A model generated the notes under the pieces. The model was given only the letters and a program-made list of their open reading frames with translations, ran no database searches and was not told where the DNA came from. Shown piece after piece: positions 24,025-35,104 of a DNA stretch of 64,000 nt. Positions within the stretch are counted from its first letter, which is position 1. Each line of letters opens with the position of its first letter. Origin of the DNA: Poa pratensis (lineage: Eukaryota > Streptophyta > Magnoliopsida > Poales > Poaceae); assembly GCA_947311845.1 (NCBI GenBank), contig CAMZMU010000107.1, positions 41,010,838 to 41,074,837 on the forward strand. The letters are read 5' to 3'. The position numbers and the translations under genes are program-made.

Positions 24025-24796
24025 GAAGGGCTTCCTACTGGCTGGTGTTGACCCAGCAAACTCGAAAAAATTAATCGACACTACACGGTCAGTCAGTGGA
24101 AGGAGACTCTGCATGGATGACATGTTGTCAAGACTTCAGCCAAGGTAAAAAAAAACTGGAGAGCAATACCACTATAAAAACAGGTTTCTGGTTAGAGGAA
24201 AAACTATATGAAGCAGCTAAAAGACTAAAATCATAGCATCATGGGTTGGGAGAGAAAAAATCATCTGAATTAGCTACACATTAGTAACAATGATTCGATG
24301 AATAAAAAAAGCTATCTGAACAAGTTAGACATTACAACAGGCTAGAAACACAAGGTAGCACAGCACACATGGCGACTACAGAAATCATGTCCGTTTCACC
24401 TAGATACGCCGCCGATGATTGTTTTAAGCAACTTTATTTTGTTTGTGACAAAAAAGCCATTTGTTAGTTAAGTAAACTGGGAAACAACAAGCTGAGACCA
24501 ACACCACTATTTCCTTAGAAGGTTCACAGACCCAAAAACCTGGTTTGGTCCATTGATAAACAACGATTGAGACTAAATGGAAGATCTAAATATGGATTTG
24601 GTTTCAAAGTCAAGCACGAGAGACATGTAAATGAAAACTAGAAGCAATTATACGTCGTGACCGCAATATGGCAGTAAATTATGCTATGCGGTATGCACTT
24701 ACATGTGGCAGCATGCTTCCGGTTTTTAATAGACAGTAGAGTTGTGCTTACATAGTCCACTGTTGATTTGGTAATTGGTGTACACATTACTACTTA
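24025..24796. repeat. Copy 3 (partial) of the dispersed segmental repeat
   Basis: Begins CTACTGGCTGGTGTTGACCCAGC and follows the middle of copies 1 and 2 (compare 12770-13580 and 22260-23040), through the GGCAGCATGCTTCCGG stretch to CATTACTACTTA at 24796, where a different mobile element end begins. It lies about 30 bases after copy 2, making a tandem pair. Confidence 0.65.
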
Positions 24797-25010
24797 GGCC
24801 TTGTTCGGCACGCATGGATTGTAGTGTATTTCAGTGTATTATCCAGAGTGTTTTGGGTGAAAACACTTCCATCACCCAATCCCCCCGTATTCTCTTCTAT
24901 CCAAATCCCCTGTAAAACCCCTCTTACAAAATATCGTTTGGTAGGGCAGAGGCGTAGAGCAGCAGGATAGAAAGGTGCCAACGATCTGGTAGTGGTTCCG
25001 CAGTCCATGC
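24797..25010. mobile_element. Truncated MITE-like end (GGCCTTGTTCGG terminus)
   Basis: GGCCTTGTTCGG at 24797 is the common terminus of a family of grass MITEs rich in GGATTG / CCAATCC motifs, and such motifs follow (ACCCAATCCCCC, CCAAATCCCC, TCGTTTGGTAGGGC). No matching CCGAACAAGGCC right end was seen, so only the left part is present or the right end has diverged. Confidence 0.45.
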
Positions 25011-26774
25011 GAACGGTAAGGATACTAGCTGCCTAAATTTTCCCGATCTTTTGATAAGTCATGTACTCATGTATCAAATGGAAGTCTAATCAAGTTGACC
25101 TAGATGCAATACAAGTAACGGAAAGTAGCTTATCAACAAATTTATTTATTAGTTACAATTACTACAACAAAGAAGTAAAGTTTGTACGCATATGAAGGGA
25201 TTTAGTGTATCAAAATGTGTGTTTCAATACCATAAATGTAGTTGTTTGGTCACTGACGATTAAACAATAAATATAGACGCAACAGTGAGCTTAGGATATT
25301 TAAACGGTAAAAGTAATATATCCCAAAAATATATAAAATCATGCGATAATGTTCTTAACCATTCTTGAATATATTGAATAATAGTTCACAGGGCACTACA
25401 AGAGGTCAAGATCTAATCTGAAGGCAGAATTAAAAAAAAAATACCGACCATTGTTTTTAAGGTGGTAAAGCGTGCACCTTACAAAAATGATACGAACATG
25501 CATGCACTAGTAAAATCACAATCTGAACTAATTATACGGATATGATAAACTAAAATCTTGAAAAGCATCAACTCAAACAAGATCTGGTCGATATCTACAG
25601 GTAATATTTGAACAGGTATGTCCATCGGGGCACTGCACAGTCAAGTTCTAAAATTTTGTTGGGGCGTCTACCTCCTGGCTCCTACAACTCAAATGCATGA
25701 ATCCTACTGTTACACCATCATATTAGTTTGACAACAGTTACCGACGTCCACTTAGTTTATCTTTAGTGGTTCCGCAGCCTGTCTGTATAAGACTAGCTGC
25801 ATAAATTTTGATGATCTTCATGTATCAAATGGAAGTCTAATCAAGTTGGCCTAGATGCAACACGGGTAACAAAATGCAGATCACAGATCACCTAATAGGA
25901 AAATGTTACAGCAGCAGCAGTGGTTAATACGTGAATAAAGATGGCATCACTAACAGACAGAAACACACGACTTAGAAATAGTTGTGAGTTCTTTTAATTA
26001 CGTGGTAGCTGGTAACAAATTTAAGTTCCAAGAAACAGAGCGATGCACATCATTAATATATCAAGTAACCATGCAAACGTTACCAACTCACGTAAAAACA
26101 AGCATACTAGTAACCAGTTAAAAGTTAAAACATGCTAAAGTTTGGTTCCTAGAAACAGTAGAAACCGTGTGATGCACATCACCAATATATCAGGGTACCA
26201 TGCAAGCATGGTTAGCTCACATAAAAATACAAGCAGACAAGTAACCGGCTAAACACACACTTAGTTTGGTTTCTATAAATACGTCAGTTTAACATAGAAA
26301 GGTCTACATCATTTTAATGTCTGAAGCTGGTTAAAAATTAAAACCTAGTAGAGTTCCAAGAAATCGTGTGATGCACATCACTAATATATCAGGGTACTAA
26401 GCAAGGTTGGTCAACTCAAGTAAAAACATAAGCAGAATAGTAACTAGCTAAGCACGCTAAAGTTGGTTCCTATAACAGCGCCAATTTAACATCTAGACAT
26501 AGAAAGGTGTACAGCATTTTAATGTCCGAAACAAAGAACTGACAGATCATTTCATCATATTCATAAAGTACAACAATTGGAAGTATTGCATCAAAGCTAA
26601 GAAGCAAGTTTTACAACAGCTGAAAATAAAATGTGTGTGAGAGTTCCTCTTGATGCAGCAGAGCAGATAGACATCCCATCCCAAGATGAATGAAAATTCT
26701 TAAGCTGAGCGTATGTATGTAGTCACACGCACCAGTTGGCCTGGGATACACCGTCTTCCCGTCTAGGAAAAATC
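25011..26774. other. Intergenic DNA downstream of the F-box gene, with internal repeats
   Basis: No coding sequence. TATCAAATGGAAGTCTAATC occurs at about 25073 and 25824, marking a diverged direct repeat. The part nearest the F-box gene (26545-26774) is presumably its 3' UTR. A tandem array at 26028-26545 is listed separately. Confidence 0.4.
26028..26545. repeat. Diverged tandem repeat, about 190 bp unit, roughly three copies
   Basis: Each unit has a TTCCAAGAAAC-like start, GATGCACATCA(C/T)(C/T)AATATATCA, a CATGCAA/GCAAG stretch, CTCA(A/C)(A/G)TAAAAA and AAGCA...AGTAAC. The units begin near 26030, 26145 and 26350, and the later two share an extra AACATAGAAAGGT..ACA stretch. Function unknown. 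Confidence 0.6.
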
Positions 26775-27995
26775 TCAAGGCATGGCTGTGAATCCTCCAT
26801 CAAACACAAAGCCGCGGTACACGCCGTCGCCATATCCGGGAACACCGTCCACCCAGTCCCACTTGCCGCCGCTGCTCCCGACGTCGTCCTCCTCCCACAT
26901 CGCGAGCTTCCCGCGGACCCGCTTCCCAGCAAACCACACCTTCCCATCACCCCCAAACACCTTAACCTTATTATTGCCGCCGCCAGCAGCCGGGGCAGGC
27001 CCGGCGGCGGCGCTCCCCTGCGCGGCAGCCTCGCAGAGGCCGGTGAAGCAGCGGTACATATTGGGCGGCATGCGGCCCGCCTCGTCCCACTCCATGGTGG
27101 CCAGATCCAGGCGGAGGATGAGCACCGTGGAGCACGGCGCGTCGATGGCGAAGGAGGACCTGAGCCCCCCGATCATGAGCACGCGGCGGCCGCCCGCGCC
27201 GGCGAGCAGGCGGGGGCGCTTGAGGATCTCGAAGACGTCCCCCCAGGCGGCGCGCTCGACGGGCGCCCAGCCGCCGGTGAGCCTGGCGAGCGGGCAGGAG
27301 TAGAGCTTCCACTGGCTGCGCCAGGGCGTGCCGACGTCGCAGAGCGCGAAGACGGCGCGGGCCCCGGCGGCCAGGATGGGGCTGCGCGGCTTGGAGGGGA
27401 GCGAGAGCGGGTGCTTGGACCACTTGGGCTGGGAGGGGGTGTAGGAGAGGGCGGCGAGCTCGGTGAGGACGAGGACGACGCCGTCGGGGCCGGCGAGGAC
27501 GGTGCCGTGGCGCGCCCAGGCGGATCCGAGGGTCGGGAGCAGGCGGTAGGTGCCGGAGAAGGGGTTGCAGACCGCGAGCGCCTTGGGCGGGTGGGCGGCG
27601 GAGGAGGTGGAGGAGGGGGGTGAGAGAGCGGCGGCGGTGGGTGAGGAGGCGGTGTCGATCCAGAGGTAGAGGAGGGAGGCGGAGGAGGCGACGGGGGAGA
27701 AGGAGTGGTGCGGGAGGAAGGAGGCGAAGGGGAGGCGGAGCCAGCGGCGGCGGTCGGGGTCGAAGGCGTGGAGGCGGCCCCCGCCGTCGGGGCGCGGGTG
27801 GCGGAGCAGGAGGAGGCGGAGGGAGGGGAGGAGGGACAGGAACGGGGCGGTGAGGGTGGAGTGGAAGAGGCGCGAGACCGGGCGGCAGGCCACGGCGTCG
27901 CGGAGCGGGAGGCGGAGGAGCACGTTGTGGAGCGCGTCGGGCGGCAGGTGGTGGATCGGCGGCGGCGGGGCCTGGTCGTCGTCGGAGCCGGCCAT
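26775..27995 (-). CDS. F-box/kelch-repeat protein, single exon
   Basis: Encodes 406 residues from an ATG at 27995 in good context. The F-box is at about residues 15-60 (HHLPPDALHNVLLRLPLRD, then CRPVSRLFHSTL). It would dock to a SKP1 adaptor in an SCF ubiquitin ligase, with the remainder choosing the substrate. A proline/serine-rich linker follows. The C-terminal half has kelch-like beta-propeller pieces: RVLMIGGLRSSF, LRLDLATMEWDEAGRMP and VKVFGGDGKVWFAGKRV. An alanine/glycine insert lies near 325-345. The length and single exon fit the plant F-box/kelch class. GC content is extreme near the start, typical of grass genes. No breaks were seen, so it is probably functional. The substrate is unknown. 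The Helitron-like element begins about 450 bp upstream and may have altered its promoter. Confidence 0.85.
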   Translation of the reverse strand: MAGSDDDQAPPPPIHHLPPDALHNVLLRLPLRDAVACRPVSRLFHSTLTAPFLSLLPSLRLLLLRHPRPDGGGRLHAFDPDRRRWLRLPFASFLPHHSFSPVASSASLLYLWIDTASSPTAAALSPPSSTSSAAHPPKALAVCNPFSGTYRLLPTLGSAWARHGTVLAGPDGVVLVLTELAALSYTPSQPKWSKHPLSLPSKPRSPILAAGARAVFALCDVGTPWRSQWKLYSCPLARLTGGWAPVERAAWGDVFEILKRPRLLAGAGGRRVLMIGGLRSSFAIDAPCSTVLILRLDLATMEWDEAGRMPPNMYRCFTGLCEAAAQGSAAAGPAPAAGGGNNKVKVFGGDGKVWFAGKRVRGKLAMWEEDDVGSSGGKWDWVDGVPGYGDGVYRGFVFDGGFTAMP

Positions 27996-28445
27996 GGCGA
28001 TGCGGAGGGGAGAGGAAAACGGACCCAGGGGCGTCTACGTCATTTCCTCAGCCGGCGGACGGCGTGGAGATACATACATGACCACGATTACCACCCACCG
28101 GCGGCTACTAGATCGACCCGCTCCTTGATTTCTCTCACTGCAAGTGGGACCAACATCCCCGGGTTTCGTACTGGGCCTACTGTCAGTGATAGTGGGCGAC
28201 TGGAAGAGGTGGTGTGTTGGAGGAGCGGCGCGTCCGTCCGGTACACCGGAGCGCTGCGGCTGTGGCTGCGACGTGGGCCTGTGTGGGCTGCGGAGGATGA
28301 CACGTGGGTCCGCGCTCGTTCCGTCATCGGTGGGGTAGGTGTGAAGTCGAGTGATTAGCGGGCGGGAAAAAGTTGCGCCTTTGCCTGCTCGGTGGGGCAA
28401 GAATAATTGGTGAGCCCACATGTGTGGGGAATCCAACATAAATGT
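27996..28445. promoter_or_regulatory. Upstream region of the F-box/kelch gene
   Basis: GC-rich 450 bp between the F-box start codon and the proposed Helitron 5' end. No convincing TATA box was seen on the minus strand. Open frames here on both strands are compositional. Confidence 0.3.
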
Positions 28446-28551
28446 TCCCCTATATATAAAAGTTCGTCAGAATCGCCTCCAGTTTAGCTGTCCACGTCGC
28501 CCGATGAACCCTGGCCGTTCGATCACGGCGTAGATCACTTCAGAATTCGCG

Positions 28552-28574
28552 CTGCTACAGTAGTACTGTAGCAG
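28552..28574. repeat. Perfect hairpin with 11 bp arms
   Basis: CTGCTACAGTA and TACTGTAGCAG flank a single G. It lies about 100 bases inside the proposed 5' end of the Helitron. Role unknown. Confidence 0.7.
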
Positions 28575-28599
28575 AGGAATTTCTGCCAATCCCGTGTCG

Positions 28600-28890
28600 C
28601 CACGTAACCCCGCACGAAATTTGGCGCACGCTTTTGCGGAAACCCGCCCGCAAAGGACCTAGCCGTAATTTTAAGAAAAGCGAGGGGCTTTTCTGCACAA
28701 GACTCCGCAGACCCCCCCCCCCCTATCCTCTCTCTCCCGCGCGTTCGTGGCGCCGCCGGCGACGACGCCGCCACGCTCCGCCGCCGCCACGGCCCTCCCC
28801 GGCCAGATCCACGGGCACGGCGAGCTGCGCCGTCAGCCGCTCTCCCTCCTCGCCGGTCGCCGCTTGCCAGGACGGCGCACACGCGCCGTA
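28600..28890 (+). repeat. GC-rich block, copy A (repeated at 32085-32345)
   Basis: Runs from TTTTGCGGAAACC through CGAGGGGCTTTTCTGCAC, CCGGCCAGATCCACGGGC to GACGGCGCACACGCGCCGTAAT. The same block is at 32085-32345 with small changes. Copy B contains an ATG in CCGCCGCCATGG where copy A has ACGG. The encoded short peptide (MALSGQIHGHG...) is not recognised. It may be two captured copies of one gene's 5' end. Confidence 0.75.
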
Positions 28891-28944
28891 ATCGCGGGCG
28901 ACCCGTACGTGGCGGCGCCGCCGCTCGCCTCCTCCTCCCCTTCG

Positions 28945-29090
28945 TCAACGCCGCCGCCTCGCATCCGCCGGCACCATCGGCTCCCTCATCCTCGACCTCT
29001 CCGCGTCCCCGGTCGCCGACTCGAAGGCGGTCGCCTTCCCGTCCCCGCGCGGCGGCGGGCGCGTGACGGCCGGGTTCGTTATCTGCTTCC

Positions 29091-29121
<31 letters not shown>

Positions 29122-29223
29122 GCTCTACGCGGAGTACATCTTCGTGCGCGCGCCCTGGCGCCACCGCGGGCTCGGCCGAATGCTGTTGTCGGCCGTCGCG
29201 AGGAGGGCCGCCGACTACCGGCC
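28945..29223 (+). pseudogene. GNAT N-acetyltransferase (NATA1-like) gene fragment
   Basis: One frame reads GSLILDLSASPVADSKAV, then GFVICFPNYSTFLAKPGLYA, EYIFVRAPWRHRGLG and RMLLSAVARRAA. This is the N- and mid-part of plant GCN5-related acetyltransferases of the NATA1 group, which acetylate ornithine or polyamine-like substrates with acetyl-CoA. RHRGLG fits the R/Q-x-x-G-x-G/A acetyl-CoA binding motif. The frame loses similarity after ARRAADYRP, so the C-terminal part of the fold is absent. It lies inside the Helitron-like element and is best explained as captured cargo. The fragment is free of stops. Confidence 0.7.
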
Positions 29224-32084
29224 ACCCCGTTTCTCTCCCGCTCCACATTCGACCCCTGCCCGTCCTGCTGTCTGCTCGCCGCACTGCCGTCCCTGCCCAC
29301 TCCGAACAGATCGAAGGATGGAGCAAGGATCGCCTCCACCTCCTCTACCTCCTGCGCGATTTTCGTGTCCTGGGAAGCTCGCAATCGATCGGATCGAGTC
29401 GGTCTTCGTCCGCTCCGGCAACCGCTGCAGGTGTCGCTCTGCCGTTCGACCTCCCCCGATCTCGCTGTTCACACCATCAGGTTCCTGGTGAGCTCTGCTT
29501 CTCCTTGTGCTCTTCTTTTTCTCGCTATCTCCCTCCCTCTAATTCTTGCTCGCGCGCAGATGGCTGCCAATCATCGGTAGACGCCCGTCGGCGGATCTTC
29601 TCCGGTGACTGAAACTGAGCGGGGCGGCCACCAAAAGGTCGTCCGCGGTGCCGCGCGGCCAACGTGCTCGGTCGCGCTCTCCCAGACGCACTGGTTCGTC
29701 TAGCCCGTGGGCACAATACCTGTGTGGCCATTGTTGACGCCAGCACTGATTCCCTCTTGCGTGAGAAATAGTAGCAGCAGCCTAACCTGTTGTCATCGCT
29801 GTTTTGTTCAAGAGAATCATACCTATTTTGCTTCTCCGTGGCTCGATGGCAACGACACAGGAAGTTTAATTACGCTATACACGTCAGGATTGTGCAGCGT
29901 TATTCCAAAGCGTTGGCCGGAATCTGCTTCAGCTAGGGGTAAGCAATGTGATATTCTCTTTCTCATATTGTTCATATTTTGATTCAATCTAAAATTGTAG
30001 TGCAGGAACGTTGGTGGTCCGGAGATTTTTTTCTACAGACCTTCCCGGATTTCAATTTATTGTGTACAATGACCTTCCCTTTACCATCCAATCCAAGTTT
30101 GAGTTCGAGGAGCCACAGTTCCAGGAGGAGGAGAGCTAAGCCGGGCTACAGAGACGGAGAGGAGTATGGCTGCAAGAATCGCGTAAGTTGGTGATCAGTA
30201 CCAATCCGTGAGATACTCTGTATTTATCTCTACGATTGGTTAAAAATATGTAGATGAATACACATTATCTCCGTCGCAGGTGACGCTCTTGCTGATAGCA
30301 ACATAGGTACGATATCTAAGGTTATGTAGCCTCTTCATGTTCCTGGTCATATGGGTGCAAGTAATAATTTCTTCCTGGATAAAATTGATGGTTCATACCT
30401 AGCATACTCATCTAATTTTGTTGTTAATTGTTGTGTCTTCTGTATGCAATTCCAGTTCACTATATTATAACTTATCACATCAAGTTTAACAAGCATATAA
30501 GAATCTGAATATCATTAGCTATGGTTTCTTTGTTTTTTTATGGACTCCTCTCTCTCTATTGTTCAACAAATACTAAATGTTACTACTTATTGCATGCCTG
30601 TATCCTTCGGTTTACAGTTTCTAGAAAACCAGATTAAGTTTTTTGTGTTGAACTCTGAAGTTGAAGTGCATCAACCTGTTGTCTTAGGGAACTGTCTTGA
30701 CATAGTAATAGAAGAGCATTTACTATTTTATTTAGAGCTCATGTATATTCTCAAGTTAAAGACGTTCCATCTGTAGACTCTTATTGTGTTTAACTTAATA
30801 TAAATAATGTCGAGTATTGACAAAGGTAATTGATTTGTTAAAATGTATTCAGTTTCGGTGTTAAGGTTGAATCTGGATGACAAAAAACTGCACTTCAGTT
30901 ACGGTGCCTAAGATAAATGATCTTAGGGCTCATTAAAAGGTGTAGCAATTTTCAGATTTAGTACACCATATTTTTACTGTCATACATAAGCTAACACCTC
31001 ATCTTTCGGTTTCGTTTTTAGGTGGAATCAGGATGATGAAGAAATCCATTTCAGTTCAAGGCGTCAACTGTAGATATTCTCTCCATTCTGCCATTATCAC
31101 TCATGCCAAAGTGTTAAAAACATCAAACCCTATCATCCATTTAAAATCAACCATGACAACGTGTCATGCACCAAAGATGATTAGAAATGTAGGACTAATG
31201 AGAGTCTGGTTTTATGAACCTAGAAAGTTCTTTCTATACTCCTTTCTCTGACTTTCTTAAGACTTTAATATGGGCATTGGTTGAGTTTGGGTTCTCGTGA
31301 TCATCTTTTTTTCTGAAATTTTGATTGTTTCTGCAAGTATGAGTGTTTTCTACGGATATGTTTCTTTAATTAGTACCAGCGGGGTATTTCGCCCCAGAAT
31401 TCATGGGCGCAGTCAATTGTGTGTTCATCCCATCTAATGTGCTGGATGACACGAATACGTAAGATGTGAACCAAGTAGCTGCATCATGTTGCATTTGCAT
31501 AGCTAGATATTACAATAAATAGAACATATATATCTATACATCTATAATGTTGTTGATGTATTACATAATATTTCTTATACAGTTGTGGCAGCTACAGTAC
31601 GTATTTGTTACATGATTGATCGACATTGCTACAATCTGCAAGCACCCTAATAAGCAGTGCAGTTATTTTTCTTTGTTTTCTATTGAATGTGGGAGTTTCT
31701 AGCCTTCCGGAGTGAGTATGGAAGATTTTTTATTGTGTTTAGTTGTTTTAATAAATACAATGTATGGTCGATACATAATGAAGTTCGTTTTATCAACCTG
31801 GATAATCTTAGGTTGCAGTCAATCTAGAGTATTTATTTCACTTTCAGTTTTATCACTGATATGTCAGTTCTGTTGTATCCCATGTTTACCTTTTTTTTTT
31901 GCCACTGACTGCTATTGCTCCAGTCACTCATCAAGCTTTTATCACAGGTTGCTTCCATGTTCTTCAACAAAATTGTTTCCAAACTCGTGGCCTCATTCAG
32001 TGATCGGTCGCTCAGGTGATGGAAAATTCTCAGGAAGTTGCATTTGCCTTTAGTTTTTCCGACTAGGATACACATCCAAATGCA
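29224..32084. other. Helitron interior without a recognised gene
   Basis: GC-rich to about 29700 and then ordinary intergenic composition. Short open frames show no family. A purine-rich GAGGAGCCACAGTTCCAGG stretch near 30108-30145 could be an exon scrap, but no gene was identified. Confidence 0.4.
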
Positions 32085-32345
32085 GACAGCTTTTGCGGAA
32101 ACCTCCCGCAAAGGACCTGGCCGTAATTTTCAGAAAAGCGAGGGGCTTTTCTGCACAAGAGTCCGCAGACCCCCCTCCCCTCTCTCCCGCGCGTCCGTGG
32201 CGCCGCCGGCGACGACGCCGCCGCGCTCCGCCGCCGCCATGGCCCTCTCCGGCCAGATCCACGGGCACGGCGCGAGCTACGCCGTCAGCCGCTCTCCCTC
32301 CTCGCCGGTCGCCGCTTGCCGGGACGGCGCACACGCGCCGTAATC
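32085..32345 (+). repeat. GC-rich block, copy B
   Basis: Direct repeat of 28600-28890 (see that entry), with the poly-C tract shortened and an ATG in place of ACG near 32239. The sequence after it (CGCCGCCGCGCCCGCGGCC) differs from that after copy A. Confidence 0.75.
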
Positions 32346-33106
32346 GCCGCCGCCGCGCCCGCGGCCCGCTGCCGCATCCGGCCGCCGCCGGCGACGCTCT
32401 GGTGACCTAGCAGCGGCGGCCCGCATATTATCCCACATAAATAATGGATGCCTCACTTATCAAAAAAAAACATATCAACACCCTCACATTTCAATTTGCT
32501 AGAAATTTAGAAAAATAATAAGATATTTCAAAATGCTCATGGAAAACATAAATGCAACACACTTGAACATTACAATTTACTATAAAATTGAAGATACTAT
32601 AAAGTATAACTCACATATTACACTATCCCTAATTATAAAGTTAATACAAATTTTTATGATACACTACAAATATATCTAAAGATTCCAATTTAATAAATAA
32701 TAATAAATATGCAAACAAATATAATAAATGCTGAAAATGGAAACTATTTGGAGATAACAATAATATATTTCCTCTAATTATAATGCTAAATAAAAAAATT
32801 ACAACAAAATGGAACCATAATCTACATTTCAATTTAATTACCATATTTGGAGCTAACATACGTTACATCCCTCTTAATATAATTGAAATTAATAAATACT
32901 CATATAATGTATTTTCTCTGATTATTGAATTTCATTTAAAGATTTACAACAAACCACAAACATATTATTTCAATTCGAATCAGTTACTAATTATATATGT
33001 ATATAATCAACAAAATATAAGAAATATACTAAAATGCTAAAGAAACAAAACTGTTAACTATTTCCCACAAAAAAAAAATAAGTTCGAACAACTCAAATGT
33101 TAACTA

Positions 33107-33229
33107 CTCCCTCCGTCCCAAAATAAGTGTCTTAAAGTTGTCCAAAAGTGAATGTATCTATACTTGTTTCATGTCTAGATACATCCACTTTTTATCAAAT
33201 TTAAGACAGTTATTTTGGGACGGAGGGAG
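33107..33229. mobile_element. Stowaway MITE (123 bp)
   Basis: CTCCCTCCGTCCC at the left is mirrored by GGGACGGAGGGAG at the right, with TA duplications at 33105-33106 and 33230-33231. The body is largely palindromic (AAAATAAGTGTCTTAAA / TTTAAGACAGTTATTTT). This is the Tc1/mariner-derived Stowaway family, very common in grasses. It is nested in the Helitron. Confidence 0.95.
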
Positions 33230-33638
33230 TATATGGAAAGACCATTCCTATTTGAGCATTCCTACTCAAATTACAAATTCGAATATTCCAAAATGTCATA
33301 TAACTATCAAACCTGCTCATTTAGTAAACAATAAAAGAATTCAAATTTGAATAAATTCCAAATTGCTCATTTTCTACAATCTATTTGAACATTTCAACTC
33401 AAAATTCACATTTACAAATTTCAGAATTTCAATTACCTTCCAAATCTAATCATTTTGTACACATCAAAAGAATACAAATTCAAATACATTTCAATACGAA
33501 TTATACTCGAAATCCAACCATTCCTCTAAGCACAAAATTTTCCAAATTCAAATAATATTCACATTCCAACAATTCTTTTACCGACATACTTAAAATTCAT
33601 CAAACACACGCGCGGCATTGCCGCGCTAATATCCCTAG

Positions 33639-33764
33639 TAGATTATCTAAAACGCCAAAGGCTGGCCTAGCGAAGCGGTCCCATATGTCTGCGGCTGCTC
33701 GCGCTTCCTGCGACGAATGATGAGCCTGCCAGGTGGGACCTACTCATGCAAGTAAGTGTAAGTA
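33639..33764. other. Short intergenic spacer
   Basis: Host sequence between the Helitron 3' end and a Stowaway MITE. No feature seen. Confidence 0.3.
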
Positions 33765-33845
33765 CTCCCTCCGTTTGGAAAGGATGTCACAAAGATGAGC
33801 TATTTGTAGCTTATTTTTGTAACATCCTCTTCTGAACGGAGGGAG
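33765..33845. mobile_element. Short Stowaway MITE (81 bp)
   Basis: CTCCCTCCGTTTGGAAAGGA at the left matches TCTTCTGAACGGAGGGAG at the right, with TA at 33763-33764 and 33846-33847. The GATGTCAC / GTAACATC arms pair as in a MITE hairpin. Confidence 0.88.
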
Positions 33846-35104
33846 TAGTAATCTTTTCATTCTTTTTCAAGAATGGAAAAAGAAGCTCTTACTCAGTTAC
33901 AACATACTTTTTTTTAGTGAGATAGCATACCCTTTTTTGTGTTGCCAAGTTAACTGGTCGATTTAACTACTCCCGCTTCGACGAAAGAAGGAAGTACTTC
34001 ACATTCCGTCACTTTAAACTACAGCGAAAGTTGATAGAATATATGGTCTCTGACCACAAGCATGGAACAATATTAGCTTTCCAAGACGTCCCGGCTGTTT
34101 TCGAACAAAGATAGTATTGTGGTGTTTTTTCTACTTATGGGACCCTTACGTCGAGGTTTTGAACTAATGAACGGGTGAAAAAGCGTCGGACGCGTCGCGG
34201 AAGAGTATTAAGAGATTGTCGAGATGACGATATGCGTCACAAGGGTAGAGCCCCATAAAATATTAGGTCGCAAAATTTGGATTTCCATATTCGTTGGACT
34301 TATGTGCTAACACTATGACACATGCATGAAATTAAACTAGGTCATCATTCAATGCCCAAAGTACACAACTAAATCATACATGGATCTATATTTTGCTATA
34401 CGATCATTACCGATGTTTAAATTCGCATATGTCAATTGAAATCCTAGAAAAATTTGGTCAAAATGGCCTATTGTGGTCCTTCGTGAGAAAGGCCGATTAT
34501 GGCAGCTAGGAAGCCCAATATTCTAACTGAGGTGGACTTGATGAGACTTACCCAAAAATAGGTGGGACTTGATGATCCACCTCGTAATAAGAGTCTTCAT
34601 ATCCTACTTAGGACATGTGTTGATATTATTATTAAGCCATACGAATCAACACGAAAGCCTACTTTCCGGCATTAAAAGTAACCAAAAACTTTGCCATGTG
34701 AAGATCCAAAGACAAGGCGTGACTTGTGTTGATCTAAAAAACAAGAAATCTAGCTTTGCATGAATATGCCCAATTTTGTTTTCGACTCAAGGAACTTCAT
34801 ACGACCAACTGTATTGTCTCAATAGGTTCTCCTTATACATACATGGGATGAAAAACATGTTTTGGACGACATATCCAATTCCTATCGGGTTTATAATAAT
34901 TTAGTAGTGATCTAGTATTAGGAGGTCACCATGTCTCCAAGTTGACGGCCGACTACTCGGAGAAGCCAAGGGCCGATTGAGGAAGTGAAACAAAATAATT
35001 TGATTAGGCAAGTAAACACAAACTAAGCAGAGTGGCCGGGTTAATAGATCAGATTAGCAAAAGGGGGGCGACCAAATCATCAAGGGAGAAAGAGAGACGA
35101 AAGT
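33846..35104. other. Intergenic DNA without a recognised feature
   Basis: Moderately AT-rich, with no coding frame longer than about 65 codons. No terminal repeats or known element ends were recognised. Confidence 0.4.

Larger units (their letters stand above)
28446..33638 (+). mobile_element. Probable Helitron carrying gene fragments (about 5.2 kb)
   Basis: The 3' end is clear: a 7 bp GC hairpin (GCGCGGC-ATT-GCCGCGC, 33610-33626), then nine bases, CTAG at 33635-33638 and a host T. The proposed 5' end is TCCCCTATATATAAAAG at 28446, a common shape for grass Helitron starts, but the base before it is T and not the expected A, so the left boundary is less certain. Inside are an acetyltransferase fragment, two copies of a GC-rich block, and AT-rich sequence from 32430 to the end with an embedded Stowaway MITE. 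There is no Rep/helicase, so it is non-autonomous. Confidence 0.6.

Noticed and set aside
26736..28358. Plus-strand frames of 217 and 295 codons
   Set aside because: Antisense shadows and upstream extension of the F-box/kelch gene; Glu/Gly/Arg-rich with no domain.
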